The notes beneath the pieces were generated by a model, which did not search any database, was not told the origin of the DNA, and saw only the letters and a program-made list of their open reading frames with translations. 64,000 nt of DNA, from positions 62,001 through 126,000 of the forward strand of contig DATENM010000014.1 of assembly GCA_035275065.1 (NCBI GenBank), given 5' to 3'. Source of the DNA: Blastocatellia bacterium (GTDB lineage: Bacteria > Acidobacteriota > Blastocatellia > UBA7656). Of the stretch, positions 29,239-37,793 are shown piece by piece. Both the position numbers and the translations under genes were made by a program. The first letter of the stretch is position 1. Every line of letters begins with the position of its first letter.

Positions 29239-29305
29239 TGCCGCCGTTTGGTCATCAGTCGTCATTATGTATTTTCCACTGTCCTCAACTACACGGAGCG
29301 CAAAG

Positions 29306-31294
29306 ATGTTCAGAAGACTCACATCGCTCAAACTGCAAAGCCTGTTATTTGTCGCCGTGCTGATCGCTTTCACCGGTCAGACGCTGGCTTCCCTGACCCA
29401 GACGGCGCAATCGCCGACGATCAACGTCCAGGCTAGCGCCTTTGACGCCGGCCAGGGGCGGCTGGTCATCAAAGGCTCGAATTTTCAAAAGGGTGCCAGC
29501 GTCAGCCTGCGTTCAGCCACCGGCCAGACGCTCGCTTTTGGCAGCGTCAAGGTCAAGAGCGCGTCGAAGATTTTTGTCAATGGCGTCGCCGAAAGTGATC
29601 TCGCGGGCGGCATAGACGTGACGATCACCAACCCCGATGGCAGCACCGTCTCGGCGCACCTCGAAGTCGCGGCCAGCGACGACGGCCAGCTCACAGACGC
29701 CGACGTTAAGCAGATCATTGCCCAGGCTGCCGCCCAGGCCGACGCCAGCAGCTTGAAATCGACCATCGCCGTGGTTGACAAAGAAGGTAATGTCCTGGGC
29801 GTCTTCACGATGAATGGCGCGAATGCCAACACGACGGTGACTTTGCCGAACCGCGGGCCGCGCGGCGGCATCGAAGGCGTCACCGTGCCGGCATGCGCGG
29901 CGGCGATCTCGAAAGCCGTGACCGGCTCGTTCCTGAGCAGCCAGGGCCACGCCTTCAGCACGCGCACGGCCAGCTTCATCGTTCAGGAGCATTTCCCGCC
30001 CGGCGTCCACTTTCAAGGCAGCGGGCCGCTGTTCGGCGTGCAGTTCTCGCAGCTCCTATGCAGTGACGTCAATGCGCGCTCACCGCTCGGCCTCTCTGCC
30101 GATCCGGGCGGGCTGCCGCTTTACAAGAATGGCGTCAAGGTCGGCGGCATCGGCATCGAAGGCGACGGTCATTACACGCTCGACCCGGACCCTTCGGATA
30201 AAGACGTACCGCCGGAAGAACTGATCGCGGTGGCGGCGACGCGCGGCTTTGAAGCGCCCGCCGCGATCACCGGCGATAAGATCATCGTCAACGGCATCCG
30301 TTTCCCTTACGTCAACGCCCAGATGCCGGCGGCGGCGGCGGTGCCGGGATTCAATCAGCTCAATGGCTCGCTCAACACCTGCCTCGGCCTTGCGCCGGCG
30401 GCGGTGCTGCCGGCACAGCCCTCTAGTTTCCAGGTCATCACGCTCGACCCATCGATCCCGGCCGGCCGCGTGCGCATTGAAGATGCGACCCATCATTTCT
30501 ATCCTTTCCACAGCGGCTCGGCGTTGAGCGCAGGCGAAGTCAAGACGCTCATCGTGCAGGCCGCGGCCCAGGCGTTCAAGACACGCGCCGCGATTCGTCA
30601 GCCCGAAAACAGCCCGGCTGAAGTCAACATCACCGTCTGCGACGTGGACGGCACAATCCTCGGCATCTTCAGCACGATTGACGCGCCGATCTTCGGCTTC
30701 GACGTCTCGGCGCAGAAAGCGCGCACGGCGGCTTTCTTCAGCAACGCGAACGCGGCGACGCGTTTGCGGCAGGCGGGCTTCAGCAATTATGTAGATGCGG
30801 CGGCCAAAGACGGACTCAGGCTCGACGGCTCGGTGGCGTTTTCGGATCGCGCCGGCGGCTTCCTGAGCCGCCCCTTCTTCCCGGACGGCATTGACGAAAC
30901 CGAGCACGGGCCGTTCTCAAAGCCCATCGAAGAATGGAGTCCGTTCAACGACGGCTTGCAGCTCGATCTGCTGCTCGATGAATACTTCCTCAACATCCTG
31001 CGCGGCATCGGCGGCAACACCGCGGCGCTGACGAATGCGCTGACGCCGCCGTGCCCGTCAATACCGGCAATCGCCAACGGCATACAGATCTTCCCCGGCA
31101 GCGTGCCGATCTACAAAGGCGGCAAGCTGGTCGGCGGCCTCGGCATCAGCGGCGACGGCGTTGATCAAGACGACATCATCGCGGCGATGGGCAGCACAGG
31201 CTTGGAGTCGCCGCCAGAGATGCGCAGCGACCGCATCTTCGTGCGCGGCGTGCGCTTGCCGTTCGTCAAGTTCCCGCGCCATCCGGATCGTTAG
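29306..31294 (+). CDS. Secreted IPT/TIG protein with two GlcG/HbpS haem-binding-like domains
   Basis: A 662-residue exported protein. The start at 29306 (MFRRLTSLKL) has ggag upstream and begins a signal peptide ending near GQTLAS. Residues about 40-115 are an IPT/TIG-like immunoglobulin fold (RLVIKGSNFQKGASVSL, DVTITNPDGS). Two GlcG/HbpS (DUF336) domains follow, recognised by VKQIIAQAAAQA with IAVVDKEGNVLGVFTMN, and VKTLIVQAAAQAF with ITVCDVDGTILGIFST. HbpS proteins bind haem or other cofactors outside the cell. It is divergent from the multihaem locus, so a link to extracellular haem or redox chemistry is tempting but unproven. It ends at a strong bidirectional hairpin. Confidence 0.82.
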   Translation: MFRRLTSLKLQSLLFVAVLIAFTGQTLASLTQTAQSPTINVQASAFDAGQGRLVIKGSNFQKGASVSLRSATGQTLAFGSVKVKSASKIFVNGVAESDLAGGIDVTITNPDGSTVSAHLEVAASDDGQLTDADVKQIIAQAAAQADASSLKSTIAVVDKEGNVLGVFTMNGANANTTVTLPNRGPRGGIEGVTVPACAAAISKAVTGSFLSSQGHAFSTRTASFIVQEHFPPGVHFQGSGPLFGVQFSQLLCSDVNARSPLGLSADPGGLPLYKNGVKVGGIGIEGDGHYTLDPDPSDKDVPPEELIAVAATRGFEAPAAITGDKIIVNGIRFPYVNAQMPAAAAVPGFNQLNGSLNTCLGLAPAAVLPAQPSSFQVITLDPSIPAGRVRIEDATHHFYPFHSGSALSAGEVKTLIVQAAAQAFKTRAAIRQPENSPAEVNITVCDVDGTILGIFSTIDAPIFGFDVSAQKARTAAFFSNANAATRLRQAGFSNYVDAAAKDGLRLDGSVAFSDRAGGFLSRPFFPDGIDETEHGPFSKPIEEWSPFNDGLQLDLLLDEYFLNILRGIGGNTAALTNALTPPCPSIPAIANGIQIFPGSVPIYKGGKLVGGLGISGDGVDQDDIIAAMGSTGLESPPEMRSDRIFVRGVRLPFVKFPRHPDR

Positions 31295-31313
31295 CGCCGG
31301 CTCACGGTTTTCT

Positions 31314-31390
31314 GCCACAAAGGCCCGAAGAATCACGAAGGAACATCCGTTCCGTCTTGGTGATTCTTCGGGCCTTTATATTTTTGTGGC
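31314..31390. terminator. Bidirectional terminator hairpin
   Basis: An 18-base perfect stem (aaaggcccgaagaatcac at 31319-31336 with its complement at 31360-31377) is flanked by a T-rich tail on the plus strand and an outer gccacaa/ttgtggc pair. It sits between convergent stop codons at 31294 and 31414. Confidence 0.85.
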
Positions 31391-31413
31391 GAAGCGGATT
31401 CGGCGGGCCAGTA

Positions 31414-32514
31414 TCAGGAAGCGTTGAAAGGGATTTCGAGCGTCACGCTCAAGCCGCCTCTCGCGGTGTTGGCCAGGTCGAGCCGCGAATCATCTCCATA
31501 GAGCTGCTGCAAGCGCGCCTGTGTGTTGGCCAGGCCGACGCCCTCTTTCAGAATCCGCCCGTTGTTGCCGCTGGTGACGAGGCCCGGCCCGTTGTCGATG
31601 ATCTGCACCTGCAATGAGCCGTTGAAGCGGCGCGCGGCGATCTCGATGCGCCCGGCGGCGATGTGCGGCGCGATGCCGTGACGGATGGCGTTTTCGACAA
31701 TCGGTTGCAGAATCAGATTCGGCAACCGCGCCTCTAAGGTCTGCGATTCGATGTTCATCTCGACGCTCAGGCGGTCTTTGAAGCGTATGCGCTCGATGTC
31801 GAGATAGGATTTCAGGAATTCGAGTTCCTGGCGCAGCGGCACTTCCTGAACGCCGGCGCTGTCGAGCGTCAGGCGCAGAAAGTCGCCGAGCCGCGCGATC
31901 ATCTTATCCGCCGCCTGCGGGTCTTTGTGAACCAGCGCCGAGATCGAATGCAGGGTGTTGAAGAGAAAGTGCGGCTGCAACTGCATCTTCAACGCGTGCA
32001 GTTGCGCCTGCGCGAGCTGCGCTTCCAGGCGCGTGGCGCGAATCTCGCCGGTGCGATAGCGGCGGTAATAATTCGTCGCGTAGCTGACCAGCAGCATCAG
32101 CCAGTAGAGCAACGTGCCGTAGTCGAAGAAGAGATAACCGTTGAAGAAGAGCTTCGTCCACGGCAGCGCGCCGTCGTAGCCCGAGACGAAGTAGACGAAC
32201 GTCAAATCGCGGAAGGCGCGCGTCGCAAAGCCGAGGATGATCGAGGCGAGGACGTGCACCGTGAGGCCGCGCGTCAGGCGTCCGCGCTCAAGCGGGTAGC
32301 GGCGCGCCAGCCACAGCACCAGCGGCGTCAGCGCCGCCCAGATGTAGGCGAACGACATCTCGACAAGCAAGATGCGCTGCCAGCTAAATGGGCGGACGCT
32401 GCGGCTGAAGGCGAGCGTGGATTGACTGGCGAGGAAGACGCCAAACAGCGTCCAGACGCCGATGATGAAGAAGGCACGTAACCAGCGGCGGTCGAATAAT
32501 CTTCCGGCTTTCAT
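31414..32514 (-). CDS. LytS/YehU-type membrane sensor histidine kinase
   Basis: A 366-residue inner-membrane kinase. The start MKAGRLFDRR at 32514 follows ggaaagc and avoids a 20-residue unlikely extension. Four hydrophobic segments lie within residues 1-160 (for example AFFIIGVWTLFGVFLA). The His_kinase (PF06580) domain has its phospho-His in QLQPHFLFNTLHSI near residue 180. An HATPase_c domain follows with PIVENAIRHGI (N-box), DNGPGL (G1) and EGVGLANTQARL (G2). Its usual partner is a LytTR-family regulator, but none adjoins it; it is an orphan here. The input signal is unknown. Confidence 0.93.
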   Translation of the reverse strand: MKAGRLFDRRWLRAFFIIGVWTLFGVFLASQSTLAFSRSVRPFSWQRILLVEMSFAYIWAALTPLVLWLARRYPLERGRLTRGLTVHVLASIILGFATRAFRDLTFVYFVSGYDGALPWTKLFFNGYLFFDYGTLLYWLMLLVSYATNYYRRYRTGEIRATRLEAQLAQAQLHALKMQLQPHFLFNTLHSISALVHKDPQAADKMIARLGDFLRLTLDSAGVQEVPLRQELEFLKSYLDIERIRFKDRLSVEMNIESQTLEARLPNLILQPIVENAIRHGIAPHIAAGRIEIAARRFNGSLQVQIIDNGPGLVTSGNNGRILKEGVGLANTQARLQQLYGDDSRLDLANTARGGLSVTLEIPFNAS

Positions 32515-32918
32515 AATGCTTTCCACGCCACGGGGCCAGTTAACCATAGCACAGCCCAGCGGCGCGCGCCTCACAACCTCGATTGCTGGACTGAACGGAC
32601 GGCTTTATTTGCTTGGACGCACGCGACACGAGATCGGCTGCGTGACTCTCGCGGCAGCGTGGTTGCTGACGTAATCCGAACAACACAACTGGTGCAGCCG
32701 ACTTATTCTATGCTGTGGGGCGAAACATCCAAACAACTTGTGACGAACCGGCCTGATCGCGTGACGAAGCGGCCCGGTGGGAAGGCAAAAGTAAAAAGTA
32801 AAAAGGCAAAAGTGGCAGAGCCGGATTAATAGATAGAAAGAGGCCCCGGCGAAAGTACCCGATCCTATCTATTCATTCCCCTGCCGCACTTTTGCCTTTT
32901 TACTTTTTACTTTTGCCT
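32515..32918. other. Intergenic region, repetitive 3' half
   Basis: No gene is seen in these 404 bases. The part up to about 32780 is ordinary non-coding DNA that would carry the promoter of the kinase gene. The part from 32781 is a large heptad hairpin. Confidence 0.5.
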
Positions 32919-32920
32919 TC
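32781..32920. repeat. Heptad hairpin (aaaagta type)
   Basis: The left arm gaaggcaaaagtaaaaagta and following units (32781-32816) pair with the complementary arm at 32882-32920. Inner segments aatagatag and ctatctatt extend the palindrome. The aaaagta/aaaaggc heptads are the same as in the hairpin at 58071-58154. The right arm ends over the stop codon of the AhpD-like gene. Confidence 0.85.
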
Positions 32921-33485
32921 ACTCGCGCCCGACACCCAGGGCGTCGGCGACCCGATTGATGTAGTTGAACCACGACGCAATCAAGGTAATCTGCAAAATG
33001 GCGCGGTCGTCAAAGCCGACTTCGCGCAAACCGGCGTGGTCGTCGGGCGAGATGCGCGTCGCGTCTCTGGTCAACTGGATGACGTAATCGAGCATGCGGC
33101 GGTCTTGGGCGGCGAGCGGCGCGTTCTCGTAATCTTCCTTGAGCGCCCGCACCATCGCTTCATCAAGGGTGACTCGACGCAGAAACTCTGCGTGCGATTC
33201 GATTCAGTAATGGCAGCGGTTGGTCACCGAAACCATCGTGGCGATCATCTCGTGCTGCGCCCGCGTCAGCGGCAGGTCAGGCGACATCAGCGCGCCGAAG
33301 GTCGAGAAGGCGTGGTAGAGCGCCTCGGGGATCAAGGTATGTGAAGCGACGATGCCCGACGTGCCATCGCCGGTCGGATGCACGGGCGTCGCGTACTCTT
33401 GCGGGTAGAGCAACTGCTCCATCTCGATGGCGCGGCGCAGGCGCTCATCGGCTTCATCCATTTTTACGGTTTTGATCCACGTCAT
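32919..33485 (-). CDS. AhpD-like peroxidase-related protein with in-frame UGA; probable selenoprotein (CXXU)
   Basis: Read through one in-frame TGA at 33204-33206, this frame encodes a 188-residue carboxymuconolactone decarboxylase/AhpD-family protein of normal length. The family's redox motif CXXCXXXH appears as C-H-Y-(UGA)-I-E-S-H (residues 91-98), so the stop replaces exactly the second active-site cysteine. Both halves are well conserved: [19 protein letters not shown] before it, and [11 protein letters not shown] and [19 protein letters not shown] after it. A hairpin fitting the bacterial SECIS rules begins just downstream. AhpD-like selenoproteins with CXXU are known. The ATG at 33485 has aaaggaaa upstream. 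The alternatives are a sequencing error or a recently inactivated gene. A peroxidase or disulfide-reductase role is inferred. Confidence 0.78.
33174..33197 (-). promoter_or_regulatory. SECIS-like stem-loop downstream of the in-frame UGA
   Basis: On the minus strand ACGCAGA (33193-33187) pairs perfectly with TCTGCGT (33183-33177) around the loop GTT. The stem is extended by TCG/CGA past a single bulged C at 33194. The loop lies 17 bases after the UGA and begins with G. Published bacterial SECIS rules ask for a loop 16-37 bases from the UGA with a G among its first two bases, so it fits. No experimental evidence. Confidence 0.65.
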
Positions 33486-33690
33486 TGGCCTGTTTCCTTT
33501 CCCCGAAAAGTAACCAGTAGACCGGCAAGCCCGAGGCGACGACGGCGACGCCGAGTCCAGCTTGCAGCGGATTGCCGAGCGCCAGCAGCAGCGGCAAGAT
33601 GACTTCGCCGACCACGAGCATCGAGGCCGACCAAAGCCTGAGTTGCCGCTTAAGATGGGGTGCGGTCTGAGTTGCTGACACGATTGGCAA
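33454..33690 (-). pseudogene. C-terminal remnant of an APC-family amino-acid permease
   Basis: A 78-residue frame that looks like only the last two membrane helices and tail of an amino acid/polyamine permease: HLKRQLRLW, then VVGEVILPLLLALGN, then LGVAVVASGLPVYWLLFGER. The ten or so preceding helices of the family are absent, and the upstream DNA runs straight into the 3' end of the TonB receptor gene. The frame overlaps the start of the AhpD-like gene by 32 bases. It is probably a decayed permease left by a deletion; a functional small membrane protein is less likely. Confidence 0.6.
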
Positions 33691-33765
33691 GGATAGATCA
33701 GGCGGAACGCGCCGGACGCTCGCTTCTGTTTGCTCTACAGAGGCCGGCGCGTCCGCCTGATAGCT

Positions 33766-36717
33766 TTAAAAAGTGAAGCGCGCCGCGAGCTGAACGGCGC
33801 GCGGGCCGCCCGCGCCGAAGACGCCGCCGGCGGTCGTCGTCGGCTGCCCGAAGCTTGATGACTTCAGGTACGCGGCGCTGCCCGAATCGTTGCTGTCGCG
33901 CACCAGGGCGTTGGCGCGCCCCGAGTAATTGACCGTCGAGACGCCGAGAATGTTGGTGACGTTGAAGACGTTGAACATCTCGATGATCGGCTCAAGCTGA
34001 ACGCGCTCGCCGAAGCGGAAGCGCTTCGACAGCCGCAGGTCGAGCGAGTTGAAGCTGTCGTTGAAGCGCGCCTGATCGTTGACCAGCGGCAAGGGCTGGC
34101 CATTAATACCGCCGCCGGAATTGACCTCACGGATAAACCCATTCAGCTCGGCGCCGCTGTGAAACAACCGGCCACCGGCATTGCGCTGCAAGCTCGGGAT
34201 GCGCCGGCTGCCATCGGGCAACAGGATGTCCATCGGCACGCCGGAAGCCAGCGTCCAGATGGGCGCCAGCAGCAAGCCTGCGGGCAGCTCGAAGATGCCC
34301 GAAAACGTGAAGCGGTGCCGCTGATCGTTCGGCGTCGGGCCATATTCGAGTTGCAGGTTGTTCGGGTCAATCGGCCCGCTGGCAAACGGTATCTGATCGT
34401 CGTTGGCGTAGTTGAAGGCCTTGGCCAGGGTGTAGGCGGCGCGCAGTTGATAGTGATGCGCGAAGCGTTTTTCGAGGCTGACGAGCAGGCCATCGTATTT
34501 CGTCTTGACGCTCGATTCGACGTTGACGACTGAGTCCGGGCCGCCGACCACAGGGTTGAAGACGGCGCCGATAGTCCGCCCGATGATGAAGTGCGTGCCG
34601 AAGTTATGCAGGTAATCCGCGCGCAGGACAAAGTCGCGCGCCAACTCTGCCTGCATGCCGATATCGGTCTGTTGCACCATCGGATTCTGCAAGCGGTTAT
34701 CGATGATGTTGATGCCGCCGGCGCCGGCGCCCGGCAGGATGAAGCCGGTGAAAGGATGGCTCACGGTCGGCGCAAACGGCGGCAAGTGGCCCGTCGGGTC
34801 GAGGAAGAAGAGGTTGCCGGCGCGCACTTCAATCGGCAGCGACCGCCCATCCAGACCGCGTTCGAGCGATTGAATCTCCAGCGTCACGCGGTCGTAGTAG
34901 ATGCCATAGCCGCCATGCACGCTCAGGCGCGCGCTCGGCGACCAGTTGAAGCCCAGGCGCGGCGCGAAGTTATTCTTGTCGCGGTGGCGGCTGCCGGACA
35001 GGAATGGCCGGATCAACGGATTCAGCTCGTCGGCGCGGCTGACGTTTTTGACATCCGTGTCCAGCTCGTAGCGCAGGCCGAGGTTGAGCGTCAGCCGCGG
35101 CGACAGCTTCCAGTCGTCCTGCGCAAAGAAGGCAACATAGTTATTGTCAGCGTCGGGGATGACGAGCGGCGAGGTCGGCTTGCCGCTGCGCAGGGTCACG
35201 GCAAACAACAGGTCGTTGTCATCAATGCGCCCGTCGCCGTTGTGATCGAAGGTCGGAAAGTCTTCGACGAACTCGATGCGCCCCGATTGAAAAACGCCGA
35301 GGTTGAAATCCGCATCAATGCGCTGAAACTGGCCGCCGAGCTTCATCGTGTGCGTGCCCTTGACCCACGCGAAGTTGTCGCCGAACTGCAACCGATTCAT
35401 GCGCGTCTGCTGCGGCACGCGGAACGACGCGCCCTCTTGCAAACTGGGGAAAGTCAGTTGCGGCCCCGGCGTCACCGGCACCGTGCGATTGATGAAGTTC
35501 GTAACGCTGAAGTCAACCTCGTTGGCCATCGTCGGCGAAAGCAGCCGGGTGTAGCGCGTTGCGAACAATTGATAGTTATTCTTTGAAGCCTGTCGTTCGG
35601 ACGCCGAGCCAATGGGGCGAATCAGCGAACTCGCGGTGGTGTGATCCACGCGCTCGATGGAGTAGCGCAAGGCGAGCCAGTCCTGGCTGGTGATGTTCCA
35701 ATCGCCGCGCCCGTTGGCGAGCAGGTCGTTGAGCGGCGCGTCGGCAAAGCCGCGCCTGATGGTGCGCGTCGCGGCGTCGCGCTGGCCGACCAGAACGGCG
35801 CCGTCCTGGTTGCGGTACTCGAAGGCGGCGAACCAGAAGAGGCGGTCTTTTTTGATCGGCCCGCCCGCCGCAAAGGCATACTGCTGGCGATCAAACGGCG
35901 GCGTCGGGTTCGAGCGATCAAAGGTCGCCGGCAGACCTTGCAGCTTGCGGTCGCGGAAGAAGAACGAGGCGGAGCCGTGATGCTCGTTCGTGCCCGACTT
36001 GGTGACGATGTTGATGACGGACGAGCCGGAGCGCCCCTGTTCGGCGGCGAAGCGGTTGGTGGCGATCTGGAATTCCTGCACGGCCTCCTGTGAGACGTTG
36101 ATGAGCGAGCCGCCGACGACATCGTCGTTGTTGTCGGCGCCGTCAATCGTCACGCTGCTGCCGCGCCCGATCTGCCCGGCGGACGAGATCAGCACGGTCT
36201 CGGTCTTCGTCGGATCGAAGTTCGGCGCCGGCGCGTTGCCCGGCACCAGCAGCGCCAGTTCGAGGAAGTTGCGCCCGTTGAGCGGCAGGTTCTCGATGGC
36301 GCGGCGATTGATGACGTTGTCGACAGTAGACGTCGTCTGGTTGATGAGCGGAATGTCCGCAATCACAATATCGCCGGTGATAGCTTCCACCTGAAGCGTC
36401 GTATCAAGCGTCACCGCCTGCCCGACTTGTAGCGTCGCCGGGCGGGTGATCTTCTTAAAGCCGGGGAACTCGAACGTGACTTCATATTCACCGGGCGTGA
36501 GGTTGGTCAGCGTGAATAAGCCGTCGTCGTTCGTCTTCGTTTCGCGCGCAAAGCCGGTGTCCTTCTGCGTAGCCTTTACTTGCACCCCCACCATCACCGC
36601 GCCTTGCGGATCGACCAGACGCCCGCCGAGCGTCGCCGCCGCCTGTTGGCCGAGCGCCGTGAGCGGCGCGCTGCTGCCGACAAGTATGCTCAAGAGAATA
36701 ATCGCAACTCGTTTCAA
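33766..36717 (-). CDS. TonB-dependent receptor (Oar-like) with carboxypeptidase-like N-domain
   Basis: A 983-residue outer-membrane receptor. The start is TTG at 36717 with gggaga upstream; a signal peptide ends near LTALGQ. Residues about 28-110 are a carboxypeptidase-regulatory-like beta-sandwich (GGRLVDPQGAVMVGVQV, GLFTLTNLTPGEYEVTF). A plug domain follows (RAIENLPLNGRNFLELALL, SVTIDGADNNDD), then a large beta-barrel ending in LAARFTF with a terminal Phe. Such Oar-like receptors are abundant in Acidobacteriota and import or bind large substrates using TonB energy; the ligand is unknown. No neighbouring ExbB, TonB or SusD gene is present. Confidence 0.95.
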   Translation of the reverse strand: MKRVAIILLSILVGSSAPLTALGQQAAATLGGRLVDPQGAVMVGVQVKATQKDTGFARETKTNDDGLFTLTNLTPGEYEVTFEFPGFKKITRPATLQVGQAVTLDTTLQVEAITGDIVIADIPLINQTTSTVDNVINRRAIENLPLNGRNFLELALLVPGNAPAPNFDPTKTETVLISSAGQIGRGSSVTIDGADNNDDVVGGSLINVSQEAVQEFQIATNRFAAEQGRSGSSVINIVTKSGTNEHHGSASFFFRDRKLQGLPATFDRSNPTPPFDRQQYAFAAGGPIKKDRLFWFAAFEYRNQDGAVLVGQRDAATRTIRRGFADAPLNDLLANGRGDWNITSQDWLALRYSIERVDHTTASSLIRPIGSASERQASKNNYQLFATRYTRLLSPTMANEVDFSVTNFINRTVPVTPGPQLTFPSLQEGASFRVPQQTRMNRLQFGDNFAWVKGTHTMKLGGQFQRIDADFNLGVFQSGRIEFVEDFPTFDHNGDGRIDDNDLLFAVTLRSGKPTSPLVIPDADNNYVAFFAQDDWKLSPRLTLNLGLRYELDTDVKNVSRADELNPLIRPFLSGSRHRDKNNFAPRLGFNWSPSARLSVHGGYGIYYDRVTLEIQSLERGLDGRSLPIEVRAGNLFFLDPTGHLPPFAPTVSHPFTGFILPGAGAGGINIIDNRLQNPMVQQTDIGMQAELARDFVLRADYLHNFGTHFIIGRTIGAVFNPVVGGPDSVVNVESSVKTKYDGLLVSLEKRFAHHYQLRAAYTLAKAFNYANDDQIPFASGPIDPNNLQLEYGPTPNDQRHRFTFSGIFELPAGLLLAPIWTLASGVPMDILLPDGSRRIPSLQRNAGGRLFHSGAELNGFIREVNSGGGINGQPLPLVNDQARFNDSFNSLDLRLSKRFRFGERVQLEPIIEMFNVFNVTNILGVSTVNYSGRANALVRDSNDSGSAAYLKSSSFGQPTTTAGGVFGAGGPRAVQLAARFTF

Positions 36718-36870
36718 GCTTTCTGTCTCCCGCTTCCCAAAGGGGTTTGCGCTCGCCGGTCGCCTCGGCTTCCGGCCACACAGGGCACACGGCTACTGAC
36801 TGCGAAACCAACGCTTCGCAGCGCTCAATGGCACAGCGATGGTCGAGGGATGCCCGCTTGTCAGGTTCAG

Positions 36871-37383
36871 CTACTGGGACAACTTGTACTCGAAGACGAA
36901 ACGACCAAACTGCATAAACCCTTTGCCGCTGCCGTAGGCCGCCGGGCTGATGTAAAACTGGCGGACGCCTGTGCGCCGCGTGTCGAGCTTGGCCATCACC
37001 CGGCCAAGCAATCGCTCGCTGGCGGCTTCATAAAACTTCACTTCGACCACTTCGCCGTCAACGCGCTTCGAGCCGAAGACGTATTCGCCCGGCTGGAGCA
37101 GCATATCGCCGATCCGCAGCGGCACCTGTGTGATGATGAAGTGTGTATATTTGCCCTCGGCCTCATAGCCGGTGACGATCATGAAGACGCCTGCGACATA
37201 GCGGCTACCGTCGGTAATGCCGGAAGCGGCGCGGAATTCGGTCTCAATGCGCTCTTTGCCGACCGGGGCGCGCGCCGGGATGATTTGCCGCAGCTCGGTT
37301 GTCGTTGCCTGACGCCAGAGCGGGCCTCCGGCCAGAGCAGGTGTACAGCACAACAGAACCCATGCCAGAGCAAAGCGTTTCAT
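36871..37383 (-). CDS. Secreted protein of unknown function
   Basis: A 170-residue exported protein with a short signal peptide (FALAWVLLCCTPALA). It has no motif I can name. The mature part alternates beta-like segments (YVAGVFMIVTGYEAEG, FIITQVPLRIGDMLLQPGEYVFG) and resembles small secreted proteins with a jelly-roll or lipocalin-like look often found in Acidobacteriota. It lies 153 bases upstream of the TonB receptor on the same strand and may be co-transcribed with it. No good ribosome binding site is visible before the ATG. Confidence 0.7.
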   Translation of the reverse strand: MKRFALAWVLLCCTPALAGGPLWRQATTTELRQIIPARAPVGKERIETEFRAASGITDGSRYVAGVFMIVTGYEAEGKYTHFIITQVPLRIGDMLLQPGEYVFGSKRVDGEVVEVKFYEAASERLLGRVMAKLDTRRTGVRQFYISPAAYGSGKGFMQFGRFVFEYKLSQ

Positions 37384-37793
37384 AAAAGTTCAGAAACTGG
37401 CGTTCGCAAGAAGTCTCGCTACACAGAACGCAGAGAAGATATGGGCTTGCGCCGTGCGCTTGAGACGCCTCCCCTGCATCCTTCAGGGCACTGGCACATC
37501 CGCGATCAAAGAAGCTGCGGCTCGCGAGCAGGCCGCCAGAGCGATTCCATCTTGTTTTTAGTTATAAGAAAAGGTGCAAGAGCCGTGCCCTTACACCTTT
37601 TAAAATCCGCTCTAGAACTTTGAGGTTACCGTTAAGTACGCGGTAAGAATACCGGCAAAGCGCCCGCCTGTCATTAAACCAGGGTATAAGGTTTGACTAT
37701 ATCTTTAGTTATAGTCGCTGGGAGCGCGGGCGTCCCGCCCGCCGCTTCGCGCCGGCGCAAGATTGCCGGCGAGACGCCCGCGCTCCCAGGCTT
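37384..37793. other. Intergenic region with two repeats
   Basis: These 410 bases hold no credible gene. At about 37566-37616 there is a hairpin aaaggtgcaag/cttacacctttt followed by aaaatccgctctaga, which matches only the end motif of the dispersed palindromic repeat family. At 37718-37788 lies a strong GC-rich hairpin. A small inverted repeat gactata/tatagtc lies at about 37695-37716. Confidence 0.55.
37718..37788. terminator. GC-rich REP-like hairpin after the LuxR regulator gene
   Basis: ctgggagcgcgggcgtc (37718-37734) pairs with gacgcccgcgctcccag (37772-37788), with an inner gccggcgcaa/ttgccggc stem. It ends six bases before the stop codon of the minus-strand regulator gene, a suitable place for its terminator. 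Confidence 0.7.

Larger units (their letters stand above)
28714..29305. other. Divergent promoter region with long palindrome
   Basis: These 592 bases separate the divergent electron-transfer locus and the GlcG-like gene. An AT-rich stretch at about 28820-28915 holds a good minus-strand promoter. A 138-base nested palindrome lies at 29053-29190, and a weaker plus-strand promoter at 29210-29238. No credible gene was found. Confidence 0.6.

Noticed and set aside
33204..33206. Treating the in-frame TGA as proof of a pseudogene
   Set aside because: It hits exactly the redox-active position, the frame is otherwise intact and conserved on both sides, and a SECIS-like hairpin follows; selenocysteine explains it better, though not proven.
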